From: Bacteroidales bacterium
GTDB taxonomy: Bacteria > Bacteroidota > Bacteroidia > Bacteroidales > WCHB1-69
Length of the DNA stretch: 64,000 bases
Reading direction: 5' to 3'
Assembly: GCA_024686335.1 (NCBI GenBank)
Contig: JAILCI010000054.1
Coordinates: 62,001-126,000, forward strand
Every line of letters starts with the position of its first letter. Position 1 is the first letter of the stretch. The notes under the pieces are model-generated. The model worked only from the letters and a program-made list of their open reading frames with translations, was not told the origin of the DNA and ran no database searches. Positions 25,021 through 33,715 of the stretch are shown here, piece after piece. Made by a program: the position numbers and the translations under genes.

Positions 25021-26889
25021 ATGAAAAGAATCTTCTTGTTCATATGCCTCTTGTTCACCTGCGGCATGCTCCTCGCCCAACAAAGTCAGGACGAGCAACT
25101 TGCTCTGCAATATTACAAGGACAAAGAGTACGATAAAGCCATCGAACTCTTGGAGAAGATTCATGCCAAAAATCCGAATTCATACCTCTATTATTACTAC
25201 TACTCTTCCCTTCTCAACCTGGAACGCTACGATGATGCCGAGAAGATGGTCAAGAAACAGGTCAGACAATTTCCTAACGTTCAGCGTTACAAAGTAGACC
25301 TGGGTTATGTGTATGACAAAGCTGGTGACCACGCTAAGGCAGAGAAAGTCTACCAAGATCTACTGAAGGATCTCCCCGCTAAGGAGTCCTCAGTGTTGGA
25401 GCTATATAACGCTTTCTATTCACGACTTGAGTACGAACATGCTATCGAGGCCATCCAAAAAGGACGCCGGCTCTTGAATAATAACTATCTGTTATCCAAA
25501 GAGTTGTTTAGGATGTATCAAAGCCTGCACCAGAACAGTAGGATTATGGAGGAGGTCATCTCGCTCATCAAAGAAGACAAACAAGAACATCTGGAGCCGG
25601 CCGAGGTGGCCATCCAAGACATGCTTTTAGATGATGAAGACGATATGAACTACAACATGGTTCACACCACGTTGCAGAAATATTCGCAGAAAAATCCTTC
25701 CAACATCTGCTGCCTTTCCTTGCTCTACTGGGTTTACCAATTGCACAAAGACTACCCCAACGCCTTGCTGATGGCCAAAGCCATTGACAAGCGCACCAAG
25801 ATGGAAGGTATCAAGACATACGAACTGGCACGTACAGCAGCTGACAACAAAGACTATGAAACCTCCATCGAGGCTCTCAACTATATCATCAGCAAAGGTG
25901 AAGATGCACATAACTACGTATTAGCCAAGATGAAACTGCTGGATGTGCGTTACCTTATGCTGACCAACACCCTGCCCATCAAGATGGTGGACGCGGTCAA
26001 CTTGGAGCGTGACTTCAAGAAGCTGCTGGACGAAAATGGACTGCATTCCGGCACTACTGACTGGATCCGAAAATATGCTCATCTGTTAGCTTTCTACGTC
26101 AATAAGCCGCAGGAGGCCATCGATCTGCTCACTCAGGCCATGGCCAACACCAACGACCAAAAGGAGAAAAACACATATAAGCTCGACATGGCTGATATTC
26201 AGCTATATATGGGCAACATCTGGGATGCTTCGCTCAACTACTCTCAGATTGACAAGGACATGCCCACGGATGTGCTGGGCCAAGAGGCCAAATTCAAAAA
26301 CGCCAAGCTATCCTTCTACATTGGCGAGTTCAACTGGGCCAAGAGTCAGCTTGACGTGCTCAGTGCCGCCACCACCAAGTTGATCTCCAATGATGCCATA
26401 TACTTCTCATTGCTCATCTCCGACAACTTGGTGGAAGACGAAGAAGAGGATGAAGAAGAGGACACCGTGGCATTGGTCTTTGACGGCGGTGTCTCCAACC
26501 CTGCCTTGAAAAAATATGCCGAGGCTGACTTCCTCATCTTCCAAAACAAAGACGATGAAGCAATGGTCGCCTTGGATTCCGTCATAACACTTTCGCCCTT
26601 CGGCACGCTTGTGGATGACGCCCTCTACCAGAAAGCCCTCATCCTGATCAAACGGAAAGACTATCTGGGAGCTGAGGCTTTATTGCAGAAGATTATCACC
26701 TCGCATGGCACTGAGTTGCTGGGAGACGACGCCACCTATCAGTTGGCACAGCTCTACGAATATTACCTCAAAGATGCTACGAAGGCCATGGAGTATTATC
26801 AGAAAATCATGCGCGACTACAGCGGAAGCCTCTACGTGGTGGATGCCCGGAAGCGTTACAGAGCCCTGCGCGGCGACACCATAGAGTAA
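25021..26889 (+). CDS. Secreted TPR-repeat protein
   Basis: A 622-residue protein with a signal peptide (MKRIFLFICLLFTCGMLLAQ) and TPR units along its length, clearest at the N-terminus ('QLALQYYKDKEYDKAIELLEKIHAKNP') and C-terminus ('YLGAEALLQKIITSHGTELLGDDATYQLAQLYEY'). A highly acidic stretch of alternating Glu/Asp runs around residue 475 probably forms a flexible linker. TPRs mediate protein contacts, so this is likely a periplasmic or outer-membrane scaffold of unknown partner. The stop codon shares its last base with the rsmA start. Confidence 0.9.
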   Translation: MKRIFLFICLLFTCGMLLAQQSQDEQLALQYYKDKEYDKAIELLEKIHAKNPNSYLYYYYYSSLLNLERYDDAEKMVKKQVRQFPNVQRYKVDLGYVYDKAGDHAKAEKVYQDLLKDLPAKESSVLELYNAFYSRLEYEHAIEAIQKGRRLLNNNYLLSKELFRMYQSLHQNSRIMEEVISLIKEDKQEHLEPAEVAIQDMLLDDEDDMNYNMVHTTLQKYSQKNPSNICCLSLLYWVYQLHKDYPNALLMAKAIDKRTKMEGIKTYELARTAADNKDYETSIEALNYIISKGEDAHNYVLAKMKLLDVRYLMLTNTLPIKMVDAVNLERDFKKLLDENGLHSGTTDWIRKYAHLLAFYVNKPQEAIDLLTQAMANTNDQKEKNTYKLDMADIQLYMGNIWDASLNYSQIDKDMPTDVLGQEAKFKNAKLSFYIGEFNWAKSQLDVLSAATTKLISNDAIYFSLLISDNLVEDEEEDEEEDTVALVFDGGVSNPALKKYAEADFLIFQNKDDEAMVALDSVITLSPFGTLVDDALYQKALILIKRKDYLGAEALLQKIITSHGTELLGDDATYQLAQLYEYYLKDATKAMEYYQKIMRDYSGSLYVVDARKRYRALRGDTIE

Positions 26890-27668
26890 TGATGAAATCA
26901 GTACACGCCAAAAAAAGACTTGGTCAGCATTTCCTTGTCAACCAAGACATTGCACGACAGATTGCCGAGGCAGTGCGCACCTCTGATGCTCACGTGCTAG
27001 AGATTGGGCCTGGCATGGGCGTGCTGACACAATACCTACTCCAACAGTCCTTCACCGATCTATCTGTTATAGAACTTGATGAAGAGTCTGTTGCCTACCT
27101 GCAGGAACATTTTCCTCAATTACAAGAGCGGCTTATTCATGGCGATTTCCTGAAATTTGATTTGGAAGAGTATTTTGACGACAACTTCGTCATCATCGGA
27201 AACTTCCCGTACAACATCTCATCACAGATTCTCTTCAAGGTTTTAGACCACAAAGACAAAGCCTTGGAGGTGGTGGGCATGTTCCAGAAAGAGGTAGCGG
27301 AGCGGGTCACCGCCCAGACGGGCCACAAGCAGTTTGGCATTCTCAGCGTGCTGTTGCAGGCTTTTTATGATACGGAGTATCTCTTCACCGTTGGAGAGCA
27401 CGAGTTTGCGCCACCGCCAAAAGTCAAGTCGGCCGTCATCCGCCTGACCCGCAACTTCGACAAGAGGTTGAACTGTGACGAGCAACTTTTCAAGACTGTC
27501 GTGAAGACCTCTTTCAACTACCGGCGGAAAACATTGCGCAACGCTCTCAGTACCCTGAACTTCCCAGCAGAGGTTGTCCAAAACGATCCGCTCTTTACAC
27601 GTAGGGCGGAGCAACTCACCATCGAGGATTTTGAACATCTGACAAGGTATTTGGAAGAAAAAAAATAA
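26889..27668 (+). CDS. rsmA: 16S rRNA dimethyladenosine transferase RsmA (KsgA)
   Basis: A 259-residue SAM-dependent enzyme that dimethylates A1518 and A1519 of 16S rRNA late in small-subunit assembly. Seen are 'KKRLGQHFLVNQDIARQIAE', SAM motif I 'VLEIGPGMGVLTQYLL', the catalytic 'IGNFPYNISSQILFK' (NFPY) and 'FAPPPKVKSAVIRL'. The ATG at 26889 overlaps the preceding stop by one base; a second ATG follows directly and could be used instead. Confidence 0.97.
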   Translation: MMKSVHAKKRLGQHFLVNQDIARQIAEAVRTSDAHVLEIGPGMGVLTQYLLQQSFTDLSVIELDEESVAYLQEHFPQLQERLIHGDFLKFDLEEYFDDNFVIIGNFPYNISSQILFKVLDHKDKALEVVGMFQKEVAERVTAQTGHKQFGILSVLLQAFYDTEYLFTVGEHEFAPPPKVKSAVIRLTRNFDKRLNCDEQLFKTVVKTSFNYRRKTLRNALSTLNFPAEVVQNDPLFTRRAEQLTIEDFEHLTRYLEEKK

Positions 27669-27690
27669 TCCTATAAATCTTCGCCATTAC

Positions 27691-27712
27691 CCTCAGACCT
27701 ATCGGCCTGAGG
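27691..27712. repeat. Hairpin repeat, copy 1
   Basis: CTCAGACCTATCGGCCTGAG forms a hairpin with loop TATC and one A-C mismatch. The same core recurs at 27748 with different but still complementary outer arms. Confidence 0.65.
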
Positions 27713-27747
27713 TAAAAACACGCGCATCCTAACACCCTACACATACC

Positions 27748-27767
27748 TGCAGACCTATCGGCCTGCA
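27748..27767. repeat. Hairpin repeat, copy 2
   Basis: TGCAGACCTATCGGCCTGCA shares the 16-base core CAGACCTATCGGCCTG with copy 1. The outermost pairs differ (TG/CA instead of CT/AG) yet remain paired, which suggests selection for an RNA or cruciform structure. Confidence 0.65.
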
Positions 27768-27840
27768 TTGCCTCCTCAATATAAAGAAATAATCATGCTT
27801 ACCCTTTGAAGGAGTTCCAAGGGATTGTTGCATTGCATTG

Positions 27841-27875
27841 AACAAACAAAAAGATCGCCCTTTTGAGGCGATCTT
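27841..27875 (-). terminator. Terminator of metG
   Basis: A 9-bp perfect stem AAGATCGCC/GGCGATCTT with a 7-base loop, followed on the minus strand by TTTGTTTGTT. It lies 22 bases past the metG stop and could also stop the convergent rsmA transcript. Confidence 0.8.
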
Positions 27876-27897
27876 AAAATATTCTTAGTTATTCGTT

Positions 27898-29946
27898 TTA
27901 TTTCACCGTGCTACCCTCCTTGACAGGTTTTTGGGGTTGCATCAGAGAGAGGGAGCCATCGGCATTCTCAGCCATAAGGACCATGCCGTGGGACTCAACA
28001 CCCTTGATATTCTTAGGTGCGAGGTTAATGAGCATGAGCACCTGCTTGCCAACCAGATCGGCGGGATCATAATACTCGGCAATACCGGACACAATCTCGC
28101 GGGTGTCAACGCCCGTGTTGACCTTCAGCTTCAGAAGTTTCTTGGTCTTGGTCACCTTTTCGGCCTCCAATACGGTTACCACGCGAAGGTCCATCTTCTG
28201 GAAATCTTCAAAGGAGACATCTTCCTTAGCTTCCACTGCGTCTGCAGCAGCTATTTCATTTGCCTTCTTGGTGTCCTGCAACTTTTGGACCTGCTTAGCA
28301 ATTGTCTCATCATCAATCTTTTCGAAAAGATATTCGGCAGGGTTGAGCTGACTACCAACTTGAAGCAGGTCAGCACGACCGCCATCCTGCCAGTTTTTGG
28401 TATTAATATTCAAAATACGTTGCAGTTTCTGTGCGGTGAAGGGCAAGAAAGGCTCGCACAACACTGAAAGAGAAGCACAAATCTGCAAGGAGAGATGGAT
28501 AATGGTTTTGGTAGCCTCCGGATCCTCTTTCCACTTTTTCCATGGCTCGGTGTCCGTCAAATATTTATTACCCATACGGGCAAGGTTCATAAGTTCTGCA
28601 AGAGCCTCGCGGAATTTATAGTGCTCAATGGAGTCACCGATAAGTTTCGGGAACTCGGCCATCTTGGCCACAATCTCCTTCTCATACTCTGAATATTCGC
28701 CGTGCTCGGGCACAAGACCGTTGAAATATTTATGAGTCAGGACAATCGTTCTATTGGCGAAGTTGCCGAAGATAGCTAGCAACTCGTTATTGTTCTTAGC
28801 TTGGAAATCGGCCCAGGTGAAATCTGCATCCTTGGTCTCTGGTGCGATGGAAGTCAGCGTGTAACGAAGCACATCCTGTTTGCCAGGAAACTCCTCTACA
28901 TACTCGTGCGCCCAAACTGCCCAGTTGCGGGAAGTGGAGATCTTATCGCCTTCGAGATTCAAGAACTCGTTAGCTGGCACGTTGTCAGGCAGAATATAGG
29001 AACCTTCGGCCTTGAGCATGCAAGGGAAGATGATGCAGTGAAATACAATATTATCCTTACCAATGAAGTGAACCAGTTTCGTATCCTGATCTTTCCACCA
29101 TTTTTCCCATTCGGTATTATGTGCAGCTGCCCATTCTTTAGTAGCAGAGATATAACCGATAGGAGCATCGAACCAGACGTAGAGCACCTTGCCTTCAGCA
29201 TCGTCGAGCGGTACCTTTACACCCCAGTTGAGGTCGCGGGTGACGGCACGCGGTTGAAGACCCTGGTCGATCCAAGACTTGCACTGACCGTAGACTGTGG
29301 GACGCCAGTCATCTTTGTGTCCTTTGAGAATCCACTCGCGAAGCCACGGTTCATACTGATCCAAAGGAAGATACCAATGTTTAGTCTCTTTGAGCACCGG
29401 CACACTACCGCTAAGCGCAGACTTGGGATCTATCAAGTCGGTGGCATTCAGCGAAGTACCACACACCTCGCACTGATCACCATACGCATGCTCGTTCTTG
29501 CAGTGCGGACAGGTACCGGTGATATAGCGGTCGGCGAGAAACTGTTGTGCCTCCTCATCATAATATTGCATAGAGGTCTTCTCGATGAGCTTGCCTTCAT
29601 CGTAGAGTTTCTTGAAATAGGCGGCGGCCGTCTCGTGATGCGTCGGATTTGATGTGCGAGAGTAGATATCGAAAGAGATGCCGAGATCTTCGAAGGACTT
29701 CTTGATAATATTATGGTAGCGATCCACAATATCCTGCGGTGTAACACCCTCCTTGCGAGCCTTGATAGTAATGGGCACGCCATGTTCGTCAGAACCGCCA
29801 ATAAAGAGAACATCTCGGCCATTGTTACGCAGATAGCGTACATAGATGTCGGCAGGAATATAGACACCGGCAAGATGACCAATATGCACAGGGCCATTGG
29901 CATAAGGGAGTGCAGAAGTGATGGTGTAACGTTTTATGTCTTTCAT
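27898..29946 (-). CDS. metG: Methionyl-tRNA synthetase with C-terminal tRNA-binding domain
   Basis: A 682-residue class I synthetase. The HIGH motif is at residues 21-24 ('[15 protein letters not shown]'), the zinc knuckle is '[17 protein letters not shown]', and the KMSKS-equivalent loop reads '[13 protein letters not shown]', the form usual in this phylum. The last ~110 residues ('[21 protein letters not shown]...[22 protein letters not shown]') are an EMAP/Trbp111-type tRNA-binding domain that promotes dimerisation. Its promoter box is at 29979-29986. Confidence 0.98.
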   Translation of the reverse strand: MKDIKRYTITSALPYANGPVHIGHLAGVYIPADIYVRYLRNNGRDVLFIGGSDEHGVPITIKARKEGVTPQDIVDRYHNIIKKSFEDLGISFDIYSRTSNPTHHETAAAYFKKLYDEGKLIEKTSMQYYDEEAQQFLADRYITGTCPHCKNEHAYGDQCEVCGTSLNATDLIDPKSALSGSVPVLKETKHWYLPLDQYEPWLREWILKGHKDDWRPTVYGQCKSWIDQGLQPRAVTRDLNWGVKVPLDDAEGKVLYVWFDAPIGYISATKEWAAAHNTEWEKWWKDQDTKLVHFIGKDNIVFHCIIFPCMLKAEGSYILPDNVPANEFLNLEGDKISTSRNWAVWAHEYVEEFPGKQDVLRYTLTSIAPETKDADFTWADFQAKNNNELLAIFGNFANRTIVLTHKYFNGLVPEHGEYSEYEKEIVAKMAEFPKLIGDSIEHYKFREALAELMNLARMGNKYLTDTEPWKKWKEDPEATKTIIHLSLQICASLSVLCEPFLPFTAQKLQRILNINTKNWQDGGRADLLQVGSQLNPAEYLFEKIDDETIAKQVQKLQDTKKANEIAAADAVEAKEDVSFEDFQKMDLRVVTVLEAEKVTKTKKLLKLKVNTGVDTREIVSGIAEYYDPADLVGKQVLMLINLAPKNIKGVESHGMVLMAENADGSLSLMQPQKPVKEGSTVK

Positions 29947-29978
29947 ACTATAAAAATTACTTGTTGAGATAAGAGCCG

Positions 29979-29986
29979 CAAAAATA
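29979..29986 (-). promoter_or_regulatory. -7 box of metG
   Basis: TATTTTTG on the minus strand, 32 bases before the ATG. No T-box or SAM riboswitch is visible in the short leader. Confidence 0.6.
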
Positions 29987-30069
29987 GCATTTTTAGCGAC
30001 TATTTGAATTATTTACAACAACCTGTTTATAAAAAAAACTAAACATAATAACATATTAAAAAAAAATCG

Positions 30070-30077
30070 TACTTTTG
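30070..30077 (+). promoter_or_regulatory. -7 box of the DUF2436 protein gene
   Basis: TACTTTTG, 35 bases before the ATG at 30113, in a very A-rich setting typical of strong promoters in this phylum. Confidence 0.6.
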
Positions 30078-30112
30078 CGACTCAATTAATTATTAACCTA
30101 AACACATTAATT

Positions 30113-30796
30113 ATGAAAAAACTTTTTACTCTTGTAATGGTTTGCTTCGCAGCTTTCGCTGTTAACGCACAAAACGCTACTGTTGCTTTGGAAGCTCACG
30201 ATGTATGGGGCGACGGCACTGGCTATCAATTGGTTCTCGACGCTGATGCAGCTGGTTGGTCTGATACTCATGGTCCTGACTGCGGTTCTTCTTATGACAG
30301 CTATGGTTGGGAGTATATGATTCCCGCTAACGCTTCTGCTGATGACGCTAACGTTATCGTTGATGGTATCGAGTCTATCTCTGTTCCTGCAGGTACTTAC
30401 TCCTATGTCATCTTCAACCCCGGTTGTGCATCTTACAGCACCAACTACATTGCTTCCAGCAACTGTGACGAGTCCAACTCCACCTACACCTTCGAAGCTG
30501 GTAAGGCTTACACCTTCACCGCTACCTTCGGTGGTTACAACGACTGCATCACTCTTACCGTTTCCGGTACTGGTGTTCAAGACGTTGAGGCTGAGCATTT
30601 CGCAGTTTATCCTAACCCTGCTACCTCTATGATTACCGTAGAAGGTGAAGGTATGGCTGAGATTTACAACACCTTAGGCCAAATGATCATGGCTGGTGAA
30701 GTAAACGGTACTGCTCAATTCAACATCAGCAGCCTTGAGAGCGGCGTTTATTTCGTTCGCATGAACGGTGGTATCCAACGCATCATCAAGAAATAA
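30113..30796 (+). CDS. Small T9SS cargo protein with gingipain/HagA-type DUF2436 domain
   Basis: A 227-residue protein: signal peptide (MKKLFTLVMVCFAAFAVNAQ), one domain of about 125 residues, and a type A T9SS sorting domain ('HFAVYPNPATSMITVEGEGM...GVYFVRMNGGIQRIIKK'). The domain opens 'VALEAHDVWGDGTGYQLVLD' and has 'FEAGKAYTF', matching the repeated DUF2436 module of the Porphyromonas gingivalis haemagglutinin/adhesin region (HagA, Kgp). Here it stands alone without a protease. Codons are strongly biased to C/T endings (GCT, TCC, ACC), and it has its own promoter and a strong terminator, so it is probably abundant at the cell surface. An adhesin role is inferred from the family. Confidence 0.88.
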   Translation: MKKLFTLVMVCFAAFAVNAQNATVALEAHDVWGDGTGYQLVLDADAAGWSDTHGPDCGSSYDSYGWEYMIPANASADDANVIVDGIESISVPAGTYSYVIFNPGCASYSTNYIASSNCDESNSTYTFEAGKAYTFTATFGGYNDCITLTVSGTGVQDVEAEHFAVYPNPATSMITVEGEGMAEIYNTLGQMIMAGEVNGTAQFNISSLESGVYFVRMNGGIQRIIKK

Positions 30797-30812
30797 TTCT
30801 TGACAAGACTTT

Positions 30813-30847
30813 AAAAAAAAGACGGCCATTCGGTCGTCTTTTTTTTG
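30813..30847 (+). terminator. Terminator of the DUF2436 gene
   Basis: A 9-bp stem AAGACGGCC/GGTCGTCTT (one G-T pair) flanked by A and T runs. Confidence 0.9.
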
Positions 30848-30867
30848 TCTCTAAATTAATAGTTTTG

Positions 30868-30875
30868 TATCTTTG
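30868..30875 (+). promoter_or_regulatory. -7 box of pepT
   Basis: TATCTTTG, 68 bases before the pepT ATG; the leader contains AT-only direct repeats of the form TAATTTAATA. Confidence 0.5.
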
Positions 30876-30943
30876 CCGCTCCGTAGGGAAATCACTAGCC
30901 CATCATAATAATTTAATAGTTTAATAATTTAATATCTTAAATA

Positions 30944-32158
30944 ATGAAAAACATCCTATTAAAACGTTTCTCCAAGTACATCTCATACGCCACCACCTCA
31001 GACGAAAACTCCACCTCCTACCCCTCCACGCAGGCATTGTCCGACTTTGCCGACGTGATGGTAGAAGAGCTCAAGAGTATCGGCATGAGCGAGGTTGCCA
31101 AAGACGAATATGGCTATGTGACCGCCTTGCTGCCCTCCAATACCGACAGCAAGCAGCCTACCATCGGCTTCATTGCCCACATGGACACTGCTCCCGACAT
31201 GCCAGGCATCAGCGCTCCTGTTATCATCCCGAATTATGATGGCAAAGACATTATGCTCGACAAAGAGACAAACACTGCCCTCACATTGGAAGATTTCCCC
31301 GAATTGGCTGATTATAAGGGTCAGACCATGCTGGTTACCGATGGCAAACATCTGCTAGGTGCCGATGACAAAGCCGGCGTGGCAGAGATCGTCTGCGCTA
31401 TGGACTACCTGATCCAACATCCTGAGATCAAACACGGTCCCATCAAGGTGGCCTTCACCCCTGACGAGGAGATTGGTCAAGGTGTCAAGTACTTCGACAC
31501 CGCAAAGTTCGGTTGTGATTTCGCATATACTATGGACGGCGGCGCCATCGGAGAACTGGAGTATGAGAACTTCAACGCTGCCGGTGTGACTATCCACATC
31601 CAGGGCAGAAATATTCACCCGGGTTATGCCAAGAATAAGATGGTCAACTCCCAACTCATCGCCATGGAGCTCAACGCCATGCTGCCCGAGGCCGAACGCC
31701 CGCAATATACACAAGACTACGAAGGTTTCTTCTTGCTCACCCGCATCGACGGCACTGTGGAAGAGTGCAAGATGAACTATATCATCCGCGACCACGACCG
31801 CGCCAAATTCGAAGAGAAGAAACAACTGATGCAACAGATTGTGGACTTCCTCAACCAAAAATATGGTCAACGCATCAAATGCGAGATCAAAGACCAATAT
31901 TACAACATGCGCGAAAAGGTAGAACCTGTCTTCTACGTAGTGGAGCGAGCTCTGAAAGCCATCAAGGATGCTGGTGTGGAACCCAAAGTGCAGCCTATCC
32001 GTGGCGGTACCGACGGCGCCAACCTCTCCTTCCGCAACCTGCCCTGCCCCAACATCTTCGCTGGCGGCCACAACTTCCACGGCAAATACGAATACGTACC
32101 ATTGGAAGCCATGGTAAAAGCCACAGAGGTGATCCTCAATATCGCAAAATTACAATAG
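30944..32158 (+). CDS. pepT: Peptidase T (tripeptidase, M20B)
   Basis: A 404-residue cytosolic zinc aminopeptidase that removes the N-terminal residue from tripeptides. Motifs: 'IGFIAHMDTAPDMPG' (metal-binding His and Asp), 'LLGADDKAGVAEIV' (bridging Asp), 'VAFTPDEEIGQG' (catalytic Glu pair), 'AYTMDGGAIGELE', and the closing 'CPNIFAGGHNFHGKYEYVP' with a metal His. Length is as expected. Its transcript is ended by the palindromic repeat at 32178. Confidence 0.98.
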   Translation: MKNILLKRFSKYISYATTSDENSTSYPSTQALSDFADVMVEELKSIGMSEVAKDEYGYVTALLPSNTDSKQPTIGFIAHMDTAPDMPGISAPVIIPNYDGKDIMLDKETNTALTLEDFPELADYKGQTMLVTDGKHLLGADDKAGVAEIVCAMDYLIQHPEIKHGPIKVAFTPDEEIGQGVKYFDTAKFGCDFAYTMDGGAIGELEYENFNAAGVTIHIQGRNIHPGYAKNKMVNSQLIAMELNAMLPEAERPQYTQDYEGFFLLTRIDGTVEECKMNYIIRDHDRAKFEEKKQLMQQIVDFLNQKYGQRIKCEIKDQYYNMREKVEPVFYVVERALKAIKDAGVEPKVQPIRGGTDGANLSFRNLPCPNIFAGGHNFHGKYEYVPLEAMVKATEVILNIAKLQ

Positions 32159-32177
32159 ATATCCCCAATATTTCTGT

Positions 32178-32208
32178 AGAGACGTTCCATGGAACGTCTC
32201 TTTTTTTA
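32178..32208 (+). terminator. Dispersed palindromic repeat, copy B, acting as pepT terminator
   Basis: A perfect 24-base palindrome with arm AGAGACGTTCCA, followed by seven T. It belongs to the same repeat family as copies at 22459 and 37429, but here the T run gives it the form of an intrinsic terminator. Confidence 0.8.
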
Positions 32209-32302
32209 TGCTGAAAACACAGAATAAATTGAACTTTTTCCGCAATTTTCTGCGTTTTTCGCCCTTTTCCGCATTAACAGCACTAATTTCTTGAAAAATA
32301 TG

Positions 32303-32310
32303 TAGTTTTG
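32303..32310 (+). promoter_or_regulatory. -7 box of miaB, 5 bases from start codon
   Basis: TAGTTTTG followed by CAGCC and the ATG at 32316; this would give a leaderless or nearly leaderless message. Confidence 0.5.
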
Positions 32311-32315
32311 CAGCC

Positions 32316-33623
32316 ATGAAAAAATTATACATTGAAACTTACGGATGCCAAATGAATTTTGCTGATAGTGAGGTAGTTGCATCCATTTTAAAAGATAAGT
32401 TCGACTTGACAAAAGAGATAGAGGAGGCAGATCTCATCCTCATCAATACCTGTTCCATCCGCGACAAGGCAGAACAGCGTATCCACAAGCGTCTGGCCGA
32501 GCTGGAAGCGTTGAAAAAACGTCACCGCCATCTGCAGATTGGCCTTTTGGGCTGTATGGCAGAACGCATGAAAGAGGAGTTGTTGGAGACGGAACCAGTG
32601 CTGGACTTTATCGCAGGCCCGGATGCTTATCGTTCTCTTCCTCAATTAATTGAAGACTCCGCCAAAGGTGAGGTACAGTTCAACGTCATGCTCTCCGAAG
32701 AGGAGACCTACGACAATATCTTGCCTGTGCGCTACGACATGAACGGCGTATCAGCCTATATCTCCATCATGCGCGGATGTAACAACTTCTGCTCATATTG
32801 TGTAGTGCCTTACACCCGCGGGCGCGAGCGCAGCCGCAACCCCAAGACCATCCTCATGGAGGCTAAAGACCTGATTGCCAACGGATACAAAGAGGTTACT
32901 CTGTTGGGACAGAACGTCAACTCCTACCACTGGGAAGAGAACGGCGAGACCGTCTCCTTTGCCCGGCTTATGGAAATGGTGGCGCAACTGTCGCCGGAGC
33001 TGAGAGTCCGTTTTGCGACCTCCCACCCCAAAGATATCTCCGACGAGCTATTGGAGACGATGGCCCGCTACGACAACATCTGCAAGTATATCCACCTGCC
33101 CGTACAGTCTGGCAGCAACAACATGCTCAAAAAGATGAACCGCGTCTACACCCGCGAGTATTACCTTGACAGGGTGCGCAAAATCCGGGAGCTGATGCCC
33201 GACTGTGCCATCTCCACCGATATTATCGCCGGCTTCTGCGGCGAGACGCTGGAGGACCATGAGCAGACGCTTTCTATCATGCGGGAGGTGGGCTATGAAT
33301 ATGCCTACATGTTCAAATACTCTGAACGCGGCGGCACCATGTCTGCCAAACGCTTTAAAGATGACATCCACGATGAAGAGAAGACCCGCAGACTGGAGGA
33401 GATCATCGCGCTGCAGGGAGAATTGTCACACGAGAGCAACCTCCGCGACATAGGCAAGACCTTCACCATTCTCGTAGAGGGAGTCTCCAAGCGTTCCCCC
33501 GAGTTTCTGTACGGCCGCAACAGTCAGAACAAAGTTGTCATCTTCCCGAAAGGAGACCACAAGATAGGAGAATATATTGATGTCACCGTGCAACGCTGCA
33601 CCCCAGCAACATTGTTTGCATAA
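32316..33623 (+). CDS. miaB: tRNA-2-methylthio-N6-dimethylallyladenosine synthase MiaB
   Basis: A 435-residue radical SAM methylthiotransferase acting on i6A37 of tRNAs. Three N-terminal cysteines bind the auxiliary cluster ('ETYGCQMNFADSE', 'INTCSIRDKA', 'GLLGCMAERM'). The SAM cluster motif is CNNFCSYC in 'SIMRGCNNFCSYCVVPYTRGRERSR'. A C-terminal TRAM domain closes the protein. Complete and of normal length. Confidence 0.97.
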   Translation: MKKLYIETYGCQMNFADSEVVASILKDKFDLTKEIEEADLILINTCSIRDKAEQRIHKRLAELEALKKRHRHLQIGLLGCMAERMKEELLETEPVLDFIAGPDAYRSLPQLIEDSAKGEVQFNVMLSEEETYDNILPVRYDMNGVSAYISIMRGCNNFCSYCVVPYTRGRERSRNPKTILMEAKDLIANGYKEVTLLGQNVNSYHWEENGETVSFARLMEMVAQLSPELRVRFATSHPKDISDELLETMARYDNICKYIHLPVQSGSNNMLKKMNRVYTREYYLDRVRKIRELMPDCAISTDIIAGFCGETLEDHEQTLSIMREVGYEYAYMFKYSERGGTMSAKRFKDDIHDEEKTRRLEEIIALQGELSHESNLRDIGKTFTILVEGVSKRSPEFLYGRNSQNKVVIFPKGDHKIGEYIDVTVQRCTPATLFA

Positions 33624-33626
33624 CTA

Positions 33627-33685
33627 AAATTCTTCAATCTGTTGAAAAAATTCGGACTAAATTCTTCATTGTATTGAAGAAATTT
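33627..33685. repeat. Tandem inverted-repeat pair upstream of DUF4143 copy 2
   Basis: Two similar dyads, 33627-33652 and 33659-33685, both built on TTCTTCA...TTGAA with A/T flanks, start exactly 32 bases apart (TTCTTCA at 33630 and 33662). The second dyad, TTCTTCATTGTATTGAAGAA, abuts the -7 box at 33687-33694. Three helical turns of spacing is typical of two repressor dimers on one face of the DNA. Confidence 0.6.
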
Positions 33686-33686
33686 A

Positions 33687-33694
33687 TACTTTTG
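33687..33694 (+). promoter_or_regulatory. -7 box of DUF4143 copy 2
   Basis: TACTTTTG directly after the second dyad and 21 bases before the ATG at 33716. mutS2 probably depends on it too. Confidence 0.6.
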
Positions 33695-33715
33695 CACTTT
33701 CAATAATTGTAAAGT

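Noticed and set aside
28801-29652. 283-codon open frame opposite metG
   Set aside because: Antisense shadow of metG, no start signal, no family resemblance.
27898-29946. Unusual KISTS instead of KMSKS in MetRS
   Set aside because: This form is common in MetRS of the phylum and not a sign of inactivity.
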